Shown here: positions 18,077 to 26,827 of the stretch, one piece after another | Layout of the letters: each line of letters opens with the position of its first letter | Numbering within the stretch: the stretch's first letter is position 1 | DNA from: Desulfobulbaceae bacterium | GTDB lineage: Bacteria > Desulfobacterota > Desulfobulbia > Desulfobulbales > Desulfocapsaceae | Direction of reading: 5' to 3' | Assembly (NCBI GenBank): GCA_026988015.1 | Contig: JALSMA010000086.1 | Coordinates: 17,972-81,971 of the forward strand | DNA: 64,000 nucleotides | Notes under the pieces: generated by a model | Databases searched by the model: none | Told to the model about the DNA's origin: nothing | Seen by the model: the letters and a program-made list of their open reading frames with translations, nothing else | Translations under genes and position numbers: made by a program

Positions 18077-18973
18077 ATGGCAACCTACCTCCTTAAAAAC
18101 CTGAAGGCATCACTTTCCAGTGCCGTTCTTATTCTGAAACTGGTTATCCCCTTTTATATCCTCGCTGACATTCTTCTCTATTTTGACCTGCTCAAACCAA
18201 TAAGTTTCATCTTTTCCCCGGTCACCTATATTTTACAGCTCCCTGCAGAGACAGCAATGGCCATTTGTGCCGGGGTTTTCCTGAATATGTATGCTGCTGT
18301 CGCATTTGCCGCCCCCCTTGGTCTCAGCTCCCAGGAATGGACCATTCTTGGAGTCTTCCTCGGAGTCTGTCACTCTATACCGGTGGAAAACAGCATCATG
18401 AAAAAACTGGGAATCAGCTTCACCTACTCCACCTGTCTCCGGGTTTCCATGGCTTTCCTCACCACCCTGCCCCTCCTCTATCTGCCTGCCAGTCTGTTTA
18501 CCGGAGAAGCCAGCACCAGAGAGGTACAACTCACATCCTATAATAACATTCCGGACCTGCTCCTCCACTCACTCACCAATGCGGCAACACTTTCCATGAA
18601 AATCATCTTTCTCATTACAGCGGTGATATTTCTGATGGATGGGATAAAACGGACAAAGTTTATCAGCGACTATGGACAAAAGGTCCAGACATCATTCTCT
18701 CTTCTCACCGGACAACTCCTTGGTATAACCTACGGTGCCGGTATCCTGTTTAAGGAGGCTGAATCCGGGAACCTAGACAGAAGAGATATTTTCTTCATCG
18801 GTACCTTCCTCATGATCTGCCACTCACTCATTGAGGACCCCCTGCTTTTCGTTCTCTTTGGTGCCAACTACTGGATTCTAGTTGGCAGTCGACTTGCTAT
18901 GGCCTGTCTGGTGACTCTGTTGCTTCGCAGGTTTTTATTCAACACTGAACTATCAGCAAAAAAACATTCTTAA
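18077..18973 (+). CDS. Nucleoside-recognition (Gate) domain membrane protein
   Basis: 298-residue polytopic membrane protein with two Gate repeats, each with a small-residue loop (ICAGVFLNMYAAVAFAAP in the first, GITYGAGILF in the second), as in spore maturation SpmA/B-like proteins and the gates of FeoB and nucleoside transporters. Paired acidic residues near HSLIEDPLL and HSIPVENS are typical of stand-alone Gate proteins. Substrate unknown; the neighbouring znu operon is a hint but transcription is divergent. ATG at 18077 lacks a strong ribosome binding site. Confidence 0.8.
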   Translation: MATYLLKNLKASLSSAVLILKLVIPFYILADILLYFDLLKPISFIFSPVTYILQLPAETAMAICAGVFLNMYAAVAFAAPLGLSSQEWTILGVFLGVCHSIPVENSIMKKLGISFTYSTCLRVSMAFLTTLPLLYLPASLFTGEASTREVQLTSYNNIPDLLLHSLTNAATLSMKIIFLITAVIFLMDGIKRTKFISDYGQKVQTSFSLLTGQLLGITYGAGILFKEAESGNLDRRDIFFIGTFLMICHSLIEDPLLFVLFGANYWILVGSRLAMACLVTLLLRRFLFNTELSAKKHS

Positions 18974-19022
18974 AGGTTAGTTACCAGAAGAACAATGGTA
19001 TAAAGCCACCACGGACTCAGGT
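18971..19022 (-). repeat. Dispersed TIR element, copy 5 (half)
   Basis: Only the left half is present, in reverse: GGTTAGTTACCAGAAGAACA and CCACCACGGACTCAGG. It overlaps the stop codon region of the Gate-domain gene. Confidence 0.6.
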
Positions 19023-19160
19023 TTCAGACATCTACTCCTTGCACCACCACCTTTCAGTGCTTATCCTTGATTCAAACTATCTCGTGAGTGTTCTCTCTAT
19101 AAATATGATGGACTCGAAAAAAAGCCCCATATCCGAGGCACGGAGAGATCCTGTCTTTTC

Positions 19161-19317
19161 GGCGTACCATAAAGGTACCTTGAAAAGATAATAATTTTGT
19201 ACCCCAAGGGCACTTCCTGCGGGGCGCACCCCAAGGGCACTTCCTGCGGGGCGCACCCCAAGGGCACTTCCTGCGGGGCGCATAACGAAGCAGGTGAAAA
19301 GTTTTTCACGACGCTGG
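19161..19317 (+). repeat. Dispersed repeat family 2, copy 2, with internal 27-bp tandem triplication
   Basis: Begins GGCGTACCATAAAGGTACCT and ends AACGAAGCAGGTG..TTTTTCACGACGC. Inside, a 27-bp unit (CCCCAAGGGCACTTCC plus TGCGGGGCGCA) is repeated exactly three times at 19202-19228, 19229-19255 and 19256-19282. The copy at 59146 has a single diverged unit, so the triplication is local. Confidence 0.85.
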
Positions 19318-19339
19318 AAAATATACTCAAACAACAATT

Positions 19340-19969
19340 ATGAACGACATCATCCTACAGATCATTATCCTGGCTCCACCCATTCTACTGGCACTCACCG
19401 TCCATGAGTTTGCCCACGGCTATGTGGCCTATCGGTTTGGAGATCCCACAGCACGGGACCAGGGCAGACTGACTCTAAACCCTCTAAAACATCTCGATCC
19501 TCTGGGAACCCTGGCATTTTTCATCATCAAGATAGGTTGGGCAAAACCGGTTCCCGTAAACCCCCATTATTTCAAGAACCCCCGCAGAGATATGCTCTGG
19601 GTGGCCTTGGCCGGGCCTGCTGTGAATCTGGTTCTGGCAGTCATCAGTGCAATATGCGCCAAAACCGTATGGTTTATCGCCGCCACAATTCCCTACTCTG
19701 TCCTGGCTGAAGCTATCCTAGTACCACTGAACAAGGTGCTGCTGGCTTCTGTCTGGATCAACCTGGTACTCTGCATATTCAACTTCCTCCCCATCCCCCC
19801 CCTGGATGGAAGCAAGATATTGGCAGGTATCCTCCCCCCCGACATGGCGCGGTCCTATGCCTCAGTTGAACGGTACGGTTTTGTAATCATCATGATTCTT
19901 GCCTTTTCAGGGATACTCTCTAAAATGATCATGCCTGTGATTTCATTTGTGCAACACATACTGCTGTAA
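19340..19969 (+). CDS. Site-2 protease family membrane metalloprotease (M50)
   Basis: 209-residue intramembrane zinc protease of the short rhomboid-independent M50 type. The zinc site HEFAH lies in LTVHEFAHGYVAYRFGD in the first helix, and the third ligand Asp in PIPPLDGSKIL near residue 160. No PDZ domain, so it is not a full RseP. Substrates are unknown. ATG at 19340 has no clear ribosome binding site because a repeat element reaches to within about 22 bases of it. Confidence 0.92.
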   Translation: MNDIILQIIILAPPILLALTVHEFAHGYVAYRFGDPTARDQGRLTLNPLKHLDPLGTLAFFIIKIGWAKPVPVNPHYFKNPRRDMLWVALAGPAVNLVLAVISAICAKTVWFIAATIPYSVLAEAILVPLNKVLLASVWINLVLCIFNFLPIPPLDGSKILAGILPPDMARSYASVERYGFVIIMILAFSGILSKMIMPVISFVQHILL

Positions 19970-20103
19970 AAAAATACCCTTTCAAACAGATAACGCCCCT
20001 GCAGACAGTCGTCCACAGGGGGGTTACCCAACACTGATGGATTCGCAAAAACTCTTCATTCCGGGGGTACCCGCAAAAAAAAAAGAAGAGATAAAGAAAA
20101 GTG

Positions 20104-20424
20104 CTATTTTTTGACCCAGTTGCCGTCCACATTAATAAATTGACCGGTCGGTGTCTTCTCGATGGCCTTTTTTCCGGCAAGTTGCTCCACAGCATTCAAT
20201 GACGTCTTGTTTCTTGACGAAATTTTCTGATAATGAGCCTTGCGTTTGGCATTAATCGTATCAACAAGTTCCTGGACCTCCGGGCTTGCTTTTACCGGAG
20301 CTAAATACCCCGTTGCTGTTTCACCAACCAGCCCACTGACCTTGGCTTCCTGTAAATTCAGCGCAAAGGCAGGTTGGCAGATCAACAACAGAGCGAAAAC
20401 CATTAACGTTACAACTTGCTTCAT
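20104..20424 (-). CDS. ydbL: YdbL family periplasmic protein (DUF1318)
   Basis: 106 residues with a signal peptide (MKQVVTLMVFALLLICQPAFA) and the DUF1318 core: LQEAKVSGLVGET, a P-x-V-x-x-L-V-D-x-I-N-x-K-R segment and the C-terminal Y/F-x-x-x-D-G-x-W. In E. coli ydbH-ynbE-ydbL form one operon acting in outer membrane lipid homeostasis, with YdbL modulating the YdbH-YnbE bridge. Here it lies downstream of ynbE, separated by a repeat element of about 107 bp. Confidence 0.88.
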   Translation of the reverse strand: MKQVVTLMVFALLLICQPAFALNLQEAKVSGLVGETATGYLAPVKASPEVQELVDTINAKRKAHYQKISSRNKTSLNAVEQLAGKKAIEKTPTGQFINVDGNWVKK

Positions 20425-20463
20425 AATTACTCTCCTTTCCTGAGAAATGTTTTAGAGGGTTAT

Positions 20464-20570
20464 CCTGAGTCCGTGGGCATTCAATGGTGAGGTAGCCTGT
20501 TTTCTAATTTTACACTTGCATTTCAGCACATTACCAAGAAAACAATCTCGATTCCGTCACAAATTCGAAA
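20464..20570 (-). repeat. Dispersed TIR element, copy 6
   Basis: Reverse full copy: CCTGAGTCCGTGGGCATTCA at the left, TTGCATTTCAGCACATTACC in the middle, CGATTCCGTCACAAATTCG at the right. It begins exactly after the ynbE stop codon and separates ynbE from ydbL. Confidence 0.8.
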
Positions 20571-20759
20571 TCAAAAGAGACCGCTGTCCTCACTGAGCAC
20601 GTCATCAAGCTCTTTATCCACCTTCACCAGGATTTCATGCTGTATTTTAACATTGAGGTTGATGGTTATTGGCTTATCCGGTGCTGCCACTTTAACCGTA
20701 GGGCTGCAACCGTAACTGAAGAGCACAACCGCCATCAGAAAAATCACTTTATATTTCAT
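20571..20759 (-). CDS. ynbE: YnbE-like outer membrane lipoprotein
   Basis: 62-residue lipoprotein: signal MKYKVIFLMAVVLFSYGC with the lipobox Cys18, then SPTVKVAAPDKPITINLNVK, the conserved YnbE core. In E. coli YnbE multimerises by beta-strand addition to the C-terminal end of YdbH to complete a bridge across the periplasm. It follows ydbH by 43 bases. Confidence 0.9.
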   Translation of the reverse strand: MKYKVIFLMAVVLFSYGCSPTVKVAAPDKPITINLNVKIQHEILVKVDKELDDVLSEDSGLF

Positions 20760-20802
20760 AAACTCTCTCCATCTTCTTAAAAAACTTTCACCAACATCCT
20801 GA

Positions 20803-23175
20803 TTAGTTGTAATGCTGTTTCAAACGTTTGTCCAGCTCGTCGGTCAACCCTTTGCTGAATCGCAGACTCTGCAGCAAGGCCGGCAGGTTCTGTTCGGCAT
20901 GAATATTGAGCTGTACCGGCCGGATTGTATCAAGTCCAGGACTCTTCCCCAGCAGACTGATGTCAAGGTCGAGCTGTCCGGAAGCCTTATACCCAGCCGT
21001 TGCTGTCAGGGTACTATACTGCAGATTTTCAACAGCCAGTAACGCATAACCAGTCACCCCGGTCTGCCCGGCACCAGCAGGTGTATAACGAATCACTCCT
21101 CCTGGTGATTCACTATACAGCTCTCCGCCCTCAACAGTCACCTCTCGACCTTTCACAGCGACAGGTATTGAACCGCTAACCTTCCCGGTCACATGAAGAC
21201 TGTCCATCTTTATTAGATCCACAATGGTCTCCAGATCAATATTGGCAAGATTCACAACAAAGGTGGAGTCCGGCTGGTTAAGATCATAACAGATTTCCGG
21301 ACTGTTCACCCGGCCGGCAAAGAGCCCGGCATCCAGTTCATCAATCTGCAACACTGGCAAAGGGCCGACCTGAGATGGCAGTAGGTCGATACTAGCCCGG
21401 ATAGCAGTCACATCCACTCCTCCAATCAGACGCTCAAGAAAAAAGCTTCCCGACCTGTTGCTGGCTAGAACCGGAAAAAGGGAAATATCCTGATGCAGCT
21501 CCAGACCTTTGAACAGTAGATTCTGGTAATAACCGCTCCCTCCTCTGATACCTGCCTGGAGAACCGCTGAACGCAATCCGGAACGATCCCAGTCGCCAGT
21601 CAGTCGGAAGTCCAGGCTGCCACCCTCAAGGTTGCCTGGATAGTCCCAGTGCGCCAAAAGAGCCGACAGTCCTGATTCCCCTTCAACAAATTCAAGAGTT
21701 TCCTCTGTTTCAAAAATCACACTGCCGCGTCCTGTAACAAGATCATGCTGCCCCTTCAGCTGCAGCCAGGAATCCATCTTCTGTGGTGTAAACAGTACCC
21801 TCCCGCGAACCTGATTCTCTTTATAAGTCAGAATGGCAGAAATATCTTTCACCGCCAGGCCCTGCTGTTCATTACTGAAAAAGGCATCAGAAACCTGTAG
21901 CTCTGCCCCAATCCCAGTCTCCCCAAAAGAACTCCGAACCCCTGAAAAAGTGCAACTGGCTGGTCCGATGTCAGCAAAAGCACCTCTTCCAAAAATACTG
22001 AAAGGGGTGCAGTTGAACGTATTATCAGCAACTTCCCAGCGCCCCTCTCCAAATGATATCTGCAACGGTCTGGCAACGCAGAAATCAAGCTTTTTCACCC
22101 TGAACTCACCCATCAGCAGATTTTCCAATATGAACTTCTGTTGATCAAAAAAGAGCAGTTGCTGCTGCCCGTCGCTCTGGCTGACAACACCCCTAAGTCC
22201 AACATTCAAACGACCAAGGGTTAGCTGTTCAGTTTCAATTTTCACAGCCTCAACAAAAGAACTCTCATTCAGATATAAACTGCCATTTTCCAGCTTCCCA
22301 GCAAGCTGCAACCGAACGGAGCTCACGTCAAACCCGGAGACAACAGCGTCCTTGAGCACCGCCACAAACTCGACTTCTTTTTTTTCAGCTGCCGCCCAGG
22401 GCACAGTGACAGTTGTTGTGAGCAATCCTCTGCTTGCACCAGCCAGCAAATCACTGTCCCCAAAGACAACAAACTCCTTCAATGTTGCCAGATCCAGGTC
22501 GGTCTTCACCAAAATAGTTTCAGGAAGCAGAGACACATCCGCCTCAAATTTTGGCCCGCCAGTCTTTTGTAAAATAACTTTTGCCGTGCCATGATATGCA
22601 TCCGGACTCTGAAGGATAACAGTTATACTTTTCCCGAGAGATAACGCAAGGCTCAGCTCCGCGCGTATCAGGTGCTCCTCAACTGCAGCAGTAATTCTGA
22701 TACTCTTCCCTCGAAGGTGGGGGGAAATATCTCCATGAAGTTGCAGTTTTCTAACCAGAATTTCCTTCACAGGAATGCGGGAACGTAAATGCTCTTTAAC
22801 AAGGGCGATTCTCATAGGAAGTTGGATGGGCAGTGCCAACTTCTGCCCTCCCTTATGCCACAGGGTGACACTCAACTGCTCAACCCGGCACTTCTCGAAC
22901 TTTGCGGTATTCAATAACTGTGGAAGATTATAATTGAAGGAGATATTATTGAGTTCCACGGCAATACGCCCCCCGGCAGGAAGGTCAAAAACTGCCCCCA
23001 GCTCCGCAACATTCAGCCGATCAAGACCGACGTCCACTCCCTGTACCAAAACATTCTCCGCCCCCGCCTTCTGTAGGATATAGGTCAGCGTTTGATCCAG
23101 AAAATAAAACCGTACCGCTGCCACGGCACAACTCAGCAGGAGCATCATAACAATCACTAATTTGACAATTCGCAT
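20803..23175 (-). CDS. ydbH: YdbH-like AsmA-family intermembrane lipid-transport protein
   Basis: 790-residue protein anchored by one N-terminal helix (MRIVKLVIVMMLLLSCAVAA) with a long, beta-rich periplasmic body ending in the dicarboxylate-domain-like region (GKVSGSIPVAVKGREVTVEG, ESPGGVIRYTP, then LRFSKGLTDELDKRLKQHYN), as in YdbH/TamB/AsmA proteins. It would span the periplasm as a hydrophobic groove for phospholipids. The ATG at 23256 lies within the upstream terminator and adds a spurious N-terminus; ATG at 23175 has TAGGGA upstream. Followed by ynbE, matching the E. coli order. Confidence 0.88.
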   Translation of the reverse strand: MRIVKLVIVMMLLLSCAVAAVRFYFLDQTLTYILQKAGAENVLVQGVDVGLDRLNVAELGAVFDLPAGGRIAVELNNISFNYNLPQLLNTAKFEKCRVEQLSVTLWHKGGQKLALPIQLPMRIALVKEHLRSRIPVKEILVRKLQLHGDISPHLRGKSIRITAAVEEHLIRAELSLALSLGKSITVILQSPDAYHGTAKVILQKTGGPKFEADVSLLPETILVKTDLDLATLKEFVVFGDSDLLAGASRGLLTTTVTVPWAAAEKKEVEFVAVLKDAVVSGFDVSSVRLQLAGKLENGSLYLNESSFVEAVKIETEQLTLGRLNVGLRGVVSQSDGQQQLLFFDQQKFILENLLMGEFRVKKLDFCVARPLQISFGEGRWEVADNTFNCTPFSIFGRGAFADIGPASCTFSGVRSSFGETGIGAELQVSDAFFSNEQQGLAVKDISAILTYKENQVRGRVLFTPQKMDSWLQLKGQHDLVTGRGSVIFETEETLEFVEGESGLSALLAHWDYPGNLEGGSLDFRLTGDWDRSGLRSAVLQAGIRGGSGYYQNLLFKGLELHQDISLFPVLASNRSGSFFLERLIGGVDVTAIRASIDLLPSQVGPLPVLQIDELDAGLFAGRVNSPEICYDLNQPDSTFVVNLANIDLETIVDLIKMDSLHVTGKVSGSIPVAVKGREVTVEGGELYSESPGGVIRYTPAGAGQTGVTGYALLAVENLQYSTLTATAGYKASGQLDLDISLLGKSPGLDTIRPVQLNIHAEQNLPALLQSLRFSKGLTDELDKRLKQHYN

Positions 23176-23212
23176 GGATATCCCTACCGCAAATATTCGG
23201 GTACAAACAAGA

Positions 23213-23248
23213 AAGCCCCCTGCCGACAAAGTCAGCAGGAGGCTTTTC
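23213..23248 (-). terminator. Rho-independent terminator of the fadL-like gene
   Basis: On the minus strand a 16-bp stem with two G-U pairs (AAAGCCTCCTGCTGAC with GTCGGCAGGGGGCTTT) and a three-base loop is followed by CTTGTTT. On the plus strand the wobbles become mismatches, so the minus direction is the functional one. Confidence 0.8.
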
Positions 23249-23309
23249 CTAGACATTATGTTTTTATAGATCTGTAGAGTCCAGCAAAAAGACCTGCTCG
23301 AACTGGCTC

Positions 23310-24551
23310 CTAGAAGTCGTAGCTCAAGCCAACACTCAGCAGATGAGCAGAGCTATTGGTAAACTCACCATTAATTCCGGTGGTGGGGCTGCCATTTACA
23401 ACTTTACGATTCTCTTTGTAATCGTAAAGGTAACTCACCCCGATTTCCATCGCCTCGTTTATGCGATAACGACCACCCAGAGAATAGAGCCAGGCATTGC
23501 TGTCTGGAAGCTCAAAGCCAAGAGTCTCATCGGGTACAGGAGTCTCGTCATAGGCAAAGCCGAACATCAGGATAACATCCTGATTCAGCTCATAATCAAA
23601 GCCGATTCGGTAGGAATTACTGTCGTCCCAGTTTTTAGGAACGGAGGGAGTAAAAACAGCGTTCAGCACAGGATGAATAACTGTGGAGTCATATACAAAA
23701 TCAATACTCTCATACTCTGACCAGAATGTACGGTCCCAGGTCAGGTCAACTGTGGCAGGACCAAAAGTATAAGCCACAGAAAAAGAAAGGACAGCCGGAG
23801 CAGGAATTTCCACAGAGCCACCGGTTTTCATAGTGTAGGCTGATGGATAATTGGTGCTCATCTTGACATCACCTTCCAAATCCATATCAATATTTGAACG
23901 ATACGTTACCGATATGTTCATATCTTCGGTGGGACGAACAGATGCAGCGACATTATAACCCCACTCCATGGTATCCCCGTCCATGTCACGCGAAAGCACC
24001 ATCCCATTGGACTGTGCGGCATAGTTGGAAACGGTAGCAGAAGCGTAAAGCATACGAACACCACCAGCAACGGAGAACATGTCACCAAAGGAATAGGAAG
24101 CTGTTGGATTCAGCTCATACACTGCAAGGCTGTATTCTTTAGCAGTACTTTTGGGAAAAGGCTGGTCCCAACGTTTTGAAAGCCCGTAGGGGGCTGTTGC
24201 TGAAATACCAAAACGGAAGTTATTAAAATCCGGTGTAACAAAAAAGAAGGTGGGAAGGAGAAAATGCTCAGTTTTGGAACTGCCGTTCAGATTAGGACTG
24301 CGGTTGTCACTGTAATCAACAGATGGCAGATTAATATAGGTCAGCGCACCTTCAAACATCCAGGCATCTTTCAACCATGACATATTGGCTGGATTATAAT
24401 AAGTGGTATCTGCCTTATTGGCTGATGCAATGTTCGCCCCTGCCTTGGCCACGGAATCAACAGACTGCTCAGGAATACGAAATCCCGAGGCCATGGCTGT
24501 TCCTGCGATCAGTATGGAACTGAGTGCCAGTAGTGAAATTTTTTTCTTCAT
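23310..24551 (-). CDS. fadL: FadL/TodX family outer membrane transporter
   Basis: 413-residue beta-barrel for uptake of long-chain fatty acids or other hydrophobic compounds. After a signal peptide (ISLLALSSILIAGTAMASG) comes the hatch motif region SGFRIPEQSVDSVAKAGANI with ADTTYYNPANMSWL, the family hallmark, and the chain ends in an aromatic-rich strand closing with LLSVGLSYDF. Start ATG at 24551 has GGAG nearby. The acyl-CoA synthetase gene upstream on the same strand suggests a fatty-acid uptake and activation pair, separated by a repeat copy. Confidence 0.92.
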   Translation of the reverse strand: MKKKISLLALSSILIAGTAMASGFRIPEQSVDSVAKAGANIASANKADTTYYNPANMSWLKDAWMFEGALTYINLPSVDYSDNRSPNLNGSSKTEHFLLPTFFFVTPDFNNFRFGISATAPYGLSKRWDQPFPKSTAKEYSLAVYELNPTASYSFGDMFSVAGGVRMLYASATVSNYAAQSNGMVLSRDMDGDTMEWGYNVAASVRPTEDMNISVTYRSNIDMDLEGDVKMSTNYPSAYTMKTGGSVEIPAPAVLSFSVAYTFGPATVDLTWDRTFWSEYESIDFVYDSTVIHPVLNAVFTPSVPKNWDDSNSYRIGFDYELNQDVILMFGFAYDETPVPDETLGFELPDSNAWLYSLGGRYRINEAMEIGVSYLYDYKENRKVVNGSPTTGINGEFTNSSAHLLSVGLSYDF

Positions 24552-24629
24552 TGTGTTCTCCCTCTTCTTTAAAAGAATAAAATAGTGTTTCGGCCCAGAC
24601 TTGAAAGAAGGCCGGACAGATCAAATAAG

Positions 24630-24695
24630 CCTGAATCCGTGACAGACTCGTCATTATTTCCCAGTAACATTCTGAAATGAAAAACTCACAGTCAA
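24630..24695 (+). repeat. Dispersed TIR element, copy 7
   Basis: CCTGAATCCGTGACAGACTC at the left, CCCAGTAACATTCTGAAATG in the middle, right end degenerate (AAACTCACAGTCAAG). Lies between fadL and the acyl-CoA synthetase gene. Confidence 0.75.
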
Positions 24696-24710
24696 GTGTG
24701 TTTGGGAAAA

Positions 24711-26399
24711 TCAATCACCACTGTACAAATACCGTTTAATCTTATGAGTGGCCGTCTTAATAAAAGGCTCACGCCGTTCAACTACTCTGGCCAGTCGGGA
24801 AGCTGTTGACACCTGGGCATTCACCTCTTTTCTCATCGTGCTGCACAGGTCATCAATATATTTACGACGCTCAACTCTGGACTGGCCCTCGGTCATATCA
24901 TCAATAAACTCATAATCAGGATATACCCAGGCATCGAGTTTGCCGTTGTTTTCCACAACCAGTGATTCAACCACCCATGAATACGCATTAATTTTGTGCT
25001 CAATGGGTTCCGGATACACATTTTCACCATTTGCCATAACAATAACATTTTTAGAGCGTCCCCGGATGTGCAGGTTTCCAGCCTCATCAAATGAGCCCAG
25101 GTCTCCTGTTATTAACCAGCCATCTTCGGTAAGAGCGTCTGCAGTCGCATCAGGGTCACCATAATAGCCCTGCATGATATTAGGACCACATCCGTAAATT
25201 TCCCCAACACCACTATCTGGATCGGGATCAACAATCTTTATCTGAACACCAGGGAACGGCTTTCCGGTTGAGCCAAGCGCAATGGTGGGATCACCCACCG
25301 GTCCGCCGGCAAGGATCGGAGCAGATTCTGTTAAGCCATATCCTATTAAATAGGGAAACTCCGCCTCTTTCAAGAACTTTTCCACCTCTGGATTCAAGGC
25401 AGCCCCGCCGATTCCCATAATTTCCAGGTCACCACCGAAAAATTCAAGAAGTTTTGCACCAATTTTTTTGTACACAAACTTTCTGCCAAAATTACATTTA
25501 CAGAGAACAGAGAGCAAAATACTTTTTTCAACCTGTGGTAAAACCCGCTTTTTGTATATCTTCTCCATAATAAGCGGAACCGTGAACATAACCTTTGGTT
25601 TTTCATGCTTACAGAGTTTCTGAAGAATTGCCGGCGTCGGGGTTTTTCCGGCATAGGCAACCTTACAACCTTTAATCAGCGGTGTTATAAACCCGAGGGT
25701 AAACTCATAGGTGTGGGACATTGGCAACACAGAAAGAAAAACGTTCCCACTGTCAACCTTTATCATAGTGGCTGCACTGTAGGCATTGGCGGTCAGGTTT
25801 TTGTGACTGAGCATGACAGCTTTTGAATATCCCGACGTCCCCGATGTATAAAGAATGGAGGCGAGATCATCTTCTTCCACCTCGGCAAAAATGACCTCTT
25901 CTGCATCCTCTGCTCCTGTCAGTGCCAGAGCCTCATCAAGATAGCTGGAAAAAAAGGTGACCTCAACCACATCCTGGGTTGCCCCGGAATCATCAAGGGT
26001 AATAATCCGTTTCAGGGACTTCTGGTTCAACTCATATATTTTTTCTATCTGCCGCTGTGACACGAACAGAACCGGTACTTCCATTTCATTGAGAATATGA
26101 TGTACATCAGCCTCCGGCAAATCTGGAAGAATGGGTACGGCAATAGCGCCAAGACGTACAATGGCAAAATAGGCTATCCCCCAGTGTGGTGAATTCTCTG
26201 ATAAGATCGCAATCCGATCACCTTTTTTCACTCCTTCCCTAGAGAGATGACCTGCAAGAGCAATGATACGCTCATAAAATTCATTATATGTAAGGGATTT
26301 TTCTGCTGCCATTCCAATGGCAGGAAGATCCCCGAATCGTTCGACACTGGTATCAAGCGTATAATTTAACGTCATCCGTACATCATTGGATTCCGGCAT
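24711..26399 (-). CDS. AMP-forming long-chain acyl-CoA synthetase
   Basis: 562-residue ANL-family enzyme that activates fatty acids with ATP and CoA. Motifs: P-loop ILYTSGTSGYSKAVMLSH, GYGLTESAPIL, the adenylate-binding LITGDLGSFDEAGNLHIRGR and the C-terminal catalytic Lys in FIKTATHKIKRYLYSG. Start ATG at 26399 follows GAGGTGG; an upstream ATG at 26435 has no site. Its position next to a FadL-like porin fits fatty-acid use or membrane recycling, but a role with other carboxylic acids is possible. Confidence 0.9.
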   Translation of the reverse strand: MPESNDVRMTLNYTLDTSVERFGDLPAIGMAAEKSLTYNEFYERIIALAGHLSREGVKKGDRIAILSENSPHWGIAYFAIVRLGAIAVPILPDLPEADVHHILNEMEVPVLFVSQRQIEKIYELNQKSLKRIITLDDSGATQDVVEVTFFSSYLDEALALTGAEDAEEVIFAEVEEDDLASILYTSGTSGYSKAVMLSHKNLTANAYSAATMIKVDSGNVFLSVLPMSHTYEFTLGFITPLIKGCKVAYAGKTPTPAILQKLCKHEKPKVMFTVPLIMEKIYKKRVLPQVEKSILLSVLCKCNFGRKFVYKKIGAKLLEFFGGDLEIMGIGGAALNPEVEKFLKEAEFPYLIGYGLTESAPILAGGPVGDPTIALGSTGKPFPGVQIKIVDPDPDSGVGEIYGCGPNIMQGYYGDPDATADALTEDGWLITGDLGSFDEAGNLHIRGRSKNVIVMANGENVYPEPIEHKINAYSWVVESLVVENNGKLDAWVYPDYEFIDDMTEGQSRVERRKYIDDLCSTMRKEVNAQVSTASRLARVVERREPFIKTATHKIKRYLYSGD

Positions 26400-26462
26400 G
26401 GACCACCTCGTTAGTAAACATTTTTCATCACGCACTGCGCACTATTCAAACTGACACCGTCC

Positions 26463-26585
26463 CCTGAACCTGTGATGGACTCACACTTGTATTTTTGATA
26501 ACATACTGAAATACGAAAACAATATCCGCAATATGGTATGCTAAAAAAACAGGATGCATCACCATCGAATATTCACCGGTTCAGA
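26463..26585 (+). repeat. Dispersed TIR element, copy 8
   Basis: Full copy: CCTGAACCTGTGATGGACTC, TTTTTGATAACATACTGAAA, then GCATCACCATCGAA and TTCACCGGTTCAG at the right end. The rest of the 428-base gap between the acyl-CoA synthetase and carboxypeptidase genes shows no gene. Confidence 0.8.
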
Positions 26586-26827
26586 ATCTTCGGGAAAACT
26601 CAGCTGAGAGACCAAAACAGTAAATGTCCCACATACTACATAAAAGTACTTTTCAGGTCAATCAAGAACGAATAAAGACTCTTTCCATGCTGAAACCAGC
26701 TATTATTCCATCATTATAATGAAATAACCTTGACAGTCGAAGGAACAGCTTATAGAAAATAGAATACACGTTTTTGTTATTTCAGTACTCTACCTAAGCC
26801 TTATGGGAAATTCTTAAACAGTTTTTT

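Noticed and set aside
19202-19282. Short direct repeats resembling a CRISPR array
   Set aside because: Units are contiguous with no spacers and no cas genes are nearby.
19077-19337. Minus-strand frame with repeated VRPAGSALG peptide
   Set aside because: It is only the translation of the exact 27-bp DNA triplication and flanking repeat; no start signal or family.
23176-23256. N-terminal extension of YdbH from ATG at 23256
   Set aside because: The first codons are the fadL terminator stem; ATG at 23175 gives a normal signal anchor.
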